This document shows positions 6,405 through 8,601 of a stretch of DNA of 8,601 bases, in pieces. The notes under the pieces are model-generated. The model was not told the origin of the DNA and did not search any database. It worked only from the letters and a program-made list of their open reading frames with translations. The DNA comes from Desulfovibrionaceae bacterium (GTDB lineage: Bacteria; Desulfobacterota; Desulfovibrionia; Desulfovibrionales; Desulfovibrionaceae). The stretch's first letter is position 1. Each line of letters starts with the position of its first letter. The position numbers and the translations under genes were made by a program. Where the stretch lies: the NCBI GenBank assembly GCA_009783115.1, contig WRHT01000051.1, positions 1 to 8,601 of the forward strand, given 5' to 3'.

Positions 6405-7823
6405 GTGGCCTGGGAAACGGTCATTGGTCTGGAAGCGCACGTCCAGCTCAAAACGCTCACCAAGTTATTCTGCCGCTGCCCCAACGGCTCCGGCGGCGAA
6501 CCGAACACGCGCATCTGCCCTGTCTGCGCCGGCATGCCAGGCGCCCTGCCTACCATGAACCGGCAGGCGGCGCAACTGGCCCTGCGCGCCGGGTTGGCCC
6601 TAGGCTGCAAGATCAGCCCATATTCGGCATTTTCACGCAAAAGCTACTTTTATCCGGATCTGCCGGGCGGCTACCAGACCTCCCAATGGGATCCGCCCAT
6701 CTGCTCCGGCGGGCGGCTGGAGTTTTCCAGCGGATCCGAGACGCGGGTCGCGCGCATCCACCGGATACACCTGGAAAACGACGCCGGCAAATGTTTGCAT
6801 GAAGGAACGGGAACCAGCCTGGTGGATCTGAACCGGGCCGGAACACCGCTCATTGAGATCGTCACCGAGCCGGATTTGCGCTCCCCTGAAGAAGCGGCGG
6901 AATTCATGCGCCAGCTTCGCCGCCTGCTGGTTTACCTGGGAGTCACCGACGGGAACATGGAGGAAGGAAGCCTGCGCTGCGATGTCAACCTTTCCCTGCG
7001 CCCATTGGGTGAGACTTCGTACGGAACCAGAACCGAGGTGAAGAACCTCAACTCCTTTACCGCCATCCTTAAGGCGGCCCGCCATGAACAGGAACGCCAC
7101 CGGGAAACCCTGGAGGCCGGAGGAAAGCTGGCCCAGGAAACCCGGCACTATGACCTGGAAAAAAATCTTACCAGGGAACTGCGTTCCAAGGAGGACGCCC
7201 CGGACTACCGCTATTTCCCCTGCCCGAACCTTCCCCCGCTGATCCTGAGCCAGGAAGAAATCGCGGATGCGGCCGCCGCCCTGCCGGAATTGCCTGAACA
7301 ACGCCGGGGGCGCTTTGAGGGATTGGGCCTGAATTCCGAAGAGGCCAGCCTCCTGACCGCCTCCGCTGAACTGGCGGATTATTTTGAGGCCTCCCTGCGC
7401 CTGCACCCTGAACCCAAACGCCTGGCATCCCTGATACTGGGCACGCTCCTGCCGGAGTGCGCCCGCCGCAATCTCGCCTGGAGCGTATTTTCTCCGGATC
7501 GATTGGCCCATACCGCCCGCATGGTGGACGATGGCAAGGTCAGCCTGGGCGTGGCCAAAGATCTCCTGCCGGACTTGCTGGACAGCCCGCTGGAAGTGGA
7601 AGCCCTGGCCGCCAGCAAAGGCCTTTTGCAGCTTTCCGACACCCAGGCCCTTGAAGAGGCCGCGCGCCGGGCGGTGGCCGAAAATCCGGCGGAAGCGGAC
7701 GCCTACCGGGGCGGCAAGAAGAAACTCCTGGCCTTTTTCGTGGGCCAAGTGATGAAAGCCACCAAGGGCGCGGGCAACCCGGCCCTGATCAACCAACTGC
7801 TGCAAAAGCACCTGGAAGGATGA
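6405..7823 (+). CDS. gatB: Asp/Glu-tRNA(Asn/Gln) amidotransferase subunit B
   Basis: GatB is the kinase and tRNA-recognising subunit of GatCAB, which turns misacylated Glu-tRNA(Gln) and/or Asp-tRNA(Asn) into the correct amides. The 472-residue length is normal. WETVIGLEAHVQL (residues 3-15) starts the catalytic cradle; Cys23, Cys25, Cys38 and Cys41 form the zinc site. SRKSYFYPDLPGGYQTSQ, IHLENDAGKCLHE and DYRYFPCPNLPPL are family signatures. The C-terminal tail domain ends with GGKKKLLAFFVGQVMKATKGAGNP, the conserved tRNA-binding YqeY-like part. The GTG at 6405 was chosen from the AAAGGAG site. The stop is one base before gatC. GatB has no glutaminase of its own and needs GatA, which is not in the window. 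Confidence 0.97.
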   Translation: MAWETVIGLEAHVQLKTLTKLFCRCPNGSGGEPNTRICPVCAGMPGALPTMNRQAAQLALRAGLALGCKISPYSAFSRKSYFYPDLPGGYQTSQWDPPICSGGRLEFSSGSETRVARIHRIHLENDAGKCLHEGTGTSLVDLNRAGTPLIEIVTEPDLRSPEEAAEFMRQLRRLLVYLGVTDGNMEEGSLRCDVNLSLRPLGETSYGTRTEVKNLNSFTAILKAARHEQERHRETLEAGGKLAQETRHYDLEKNLTRELRSKEDAPDYRYFPCPNLPPLILSQEEIADAAAALPELPEQRRGRFEGLGLNSEEASLLTASAELADYFEASLRLHPEPKRLASLILGTLLPECARRNLAWSVFSPDRLAHTARMVDDGKVSLGVAKDLLPDLLDSPLEVEALAASKGLLQLSDTQALEEAARRAVAENPAEADAYRGGKKKLLAFFVGQVMKATKGAGNPALINQLLQKHLEG

Positions 7824-7824
7824 A

Positions 7825-8157
7825 ATGCCCCTCAGCAAGGAAACCATTCTGCATATAAGCCGCCTGGTCAAGCTGGATTTAACCGCCGGCAGGCAGGGGG
7901 CGGAGGCCGAGACCGAAATCGCCGGCTTTACGGGGCGGATGAACCTCCTGGTGGAATACCTGGATATTCTAAAACAGGCGGACACCGACGGGGTGGAACC
8001 CCTGTATTCTCCCATGAGCCGCACGGCCCCGCCCGCCCCGGACGAGCCGGATAAAAATTATGCAACAGCGGCGGACGCGCTCGCCCGCCGGGAACAGATG
8101 CTGAAAAACGCCCCGGAACAAGCCAACGGATTTTTTGTGGTGCCGAAAATTCTATAA
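7825..8157 (+). CDS. gatC: Asp/Glu-tRNA(Asn/Gln) amidotransferase subunit C
   Basis: The 110-residue protein is the small GatC subunit, which wraps around GatA and GatB and stabilises the complex. The N-terminal helix (ETILHISRLVKLDL), the LVEYLDILKQADTDGVEPL segment and the C-terminal NAPEQANGFFVVPKIL are all typical. It is somewhat longer than the usual 95-100 residues, apparently through a few extra residues around 21-30 and a proline-rich linker near 67-75. The ATG follows the gatB stop after a single base and its GGAAGGA ribosome site lies within the end of gatB, so the two are translationally coupled. In many bacteria gatC and gatA are neighbours; here the next gene is nagB-like. Confidence 0.92.
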   Translation: MPLSKETILHISRLVKLDLTAGRQGAEAETEIAGFTGRMNLLVEYLDILKQADTDGVEPLYSPMSRTAPPAPDEPDKNYATAADALARREQMLKNAPEQANGFFVVPKIL

Positions 8158-8199
8158 CATATAGCGAATATACCCGAAATCCCTCTAAAGCAGGTTCTC

Positions 8200-8601
8200 A
8201 TGCCTACAGTATATGTGACGAAAGATTTTGACCAGATGAGCCAGGTCGCCGCGAAGCTTGCCGAAGAACGCATCCGGGCCTGCCAGGCGCGCAAGCCGGA
8301 ATGCGTTCTGGGTCTGGCCACAGGCAATTCGCCCACAGGCATGTACAAGCACCTGGCCAAGGCCTTCAACGCCAAACGCATTGACGCCCGCCGGACGCGC
8401 AGCTTCAACCTTGACGAATACATCGGTCTGCCGGGGGAAAATGCCCAGCAACGCTCCCTGAACTGCAATTCTTACGGCTACTTCATGATTTCCGAATTTT
8501 TCGCCCTGCTCCAGGACAAATTTTTGGAGACCTCCGTGCCGTACGGGGTACTGGTGGAAAAGGCGAAACTCGTCAGAGAGCTTGCCGCCCACCCGGATCA
8601 C
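8200..8601 (+). CDS. nagB: Glucosamine-6-phosphate deaminase (NagB family), 3' end outside window
   Basis: The first 134 residues read open to the window edge. NagB converts glucosamine 6-phosphate to fructose 6-phosphate and ammonia in amino-sugar catabolism. LGLATGNSPTGMYKHL (37-52) is the phosphate-binding loop and FNLDEYIGLP (69-78) carries Asp72, the catalytic base at the same number as in E. coli NagB. Between this motif and SYGYFM (91-96) there is an insertion of about six to seven residues (around ENAQQRSLNCN) relative to the E. coli form. The ATG at 8200 has only a weak AGG upstream. It follows gatC by 42 bases with no terminator seen, so co-transcription is possible. The related 6-phosphogluconolactonase family shares the fold, but the DEYIGLP motif favours a deaminase. 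Confidence 0.85.
   Translation, partial: MPTVYVTKDFDQMSQVAAKLAEERIRACQARKPECVLGLATGNSPTGMYKHLAKAFNAKRIDARRTRSFNLDEYIGLPGENAQQRSLNCNSYGYFMISEFFALLQDKFLETSVPYGVLVEKAKLVRELAAHPDH

Noticed and set aside
6633..8024. A 463-codon minus-strand open frame opposite gatB and gatC
   Set aside because: gatB and gatC are certain on the other strand; the antisense product has no family features.
8185..8601. A minus-strand frame opposite nagB
   Set aside because: The plus strand encodes conserved NagB motifs here, and the antisense product has none.

Overview
This is an 8.6 kb stretch of a GC-rich bacterial chromosome made of housekeeping genes, with one small AT-rich gene set into it. The rpmE-DUF1385 pair, the Tat-type signal on the DUF362 protein, the GatB/GatC pair (tRNA-dependent amidation) and the ferredoxin-type aldo/keto reductase suggest an anaerobic bacterium. 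A Desulfovibrio-like Desulfobacterota is my best guess, but it is weak: rpmE-DUF1385 also occurs in Firmicutes, and no gene here is diagnostic.

Layout. Minus strand, 1-1078: rpmE (zinc-type L31) overlaps a DUF1385 membrane protein that runs off the left edge; a sigma70-like promoter with a 12-base palindrome lies before rpmE. Minus strand, 1168-4233: a tight three-gene run, galE (UDP-glucose 4-epimerase), a Tat-exported DUF362 protein, and an aldo/keto reductase with two C-terminal 4Fe-4S motifs. The last two overlap by 4 bases. Plus strand, 4457-4894: a GNAT acetyltransferase of very low GC (about 20% in the lines counted, against 60-70% around it), probably acquired. Minus strand, 4937-6313: guaA (GMP synthetase), with an intact ATP-pyrophosphatase/dimerisation part but a shortened and catalytically broken glutaminase domain. 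Plus strand, 6405-8601: gatB and gatC, one base apart, then a partial nagB-type glucosamine-6-phosphate deaminase. gatA is not next to them.

How they relate. Two systems that normally draw ammonia from glutamine sit back to back (guaA and gatBC), and neither has a functional glutaminase in this window: GuaA has lost its catalytic Cys and His, and GatA must be encoded elsewhere. The GuaA change is the most notable observation; it predicts GMP synthesis from free ammonia or with an unidentified partner glutaminase. galE and nagB both act on sugar nucleotide or amino-sugar metabolism but are not in one transcription unit.

No rRNA, tRNA, CRISPR array, insertion sequence or convincing intrinsic terminator was seen. 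No gene-free stretch exceeds 300 bases; the longest is the 223 bases between galE and the GNAT gene.
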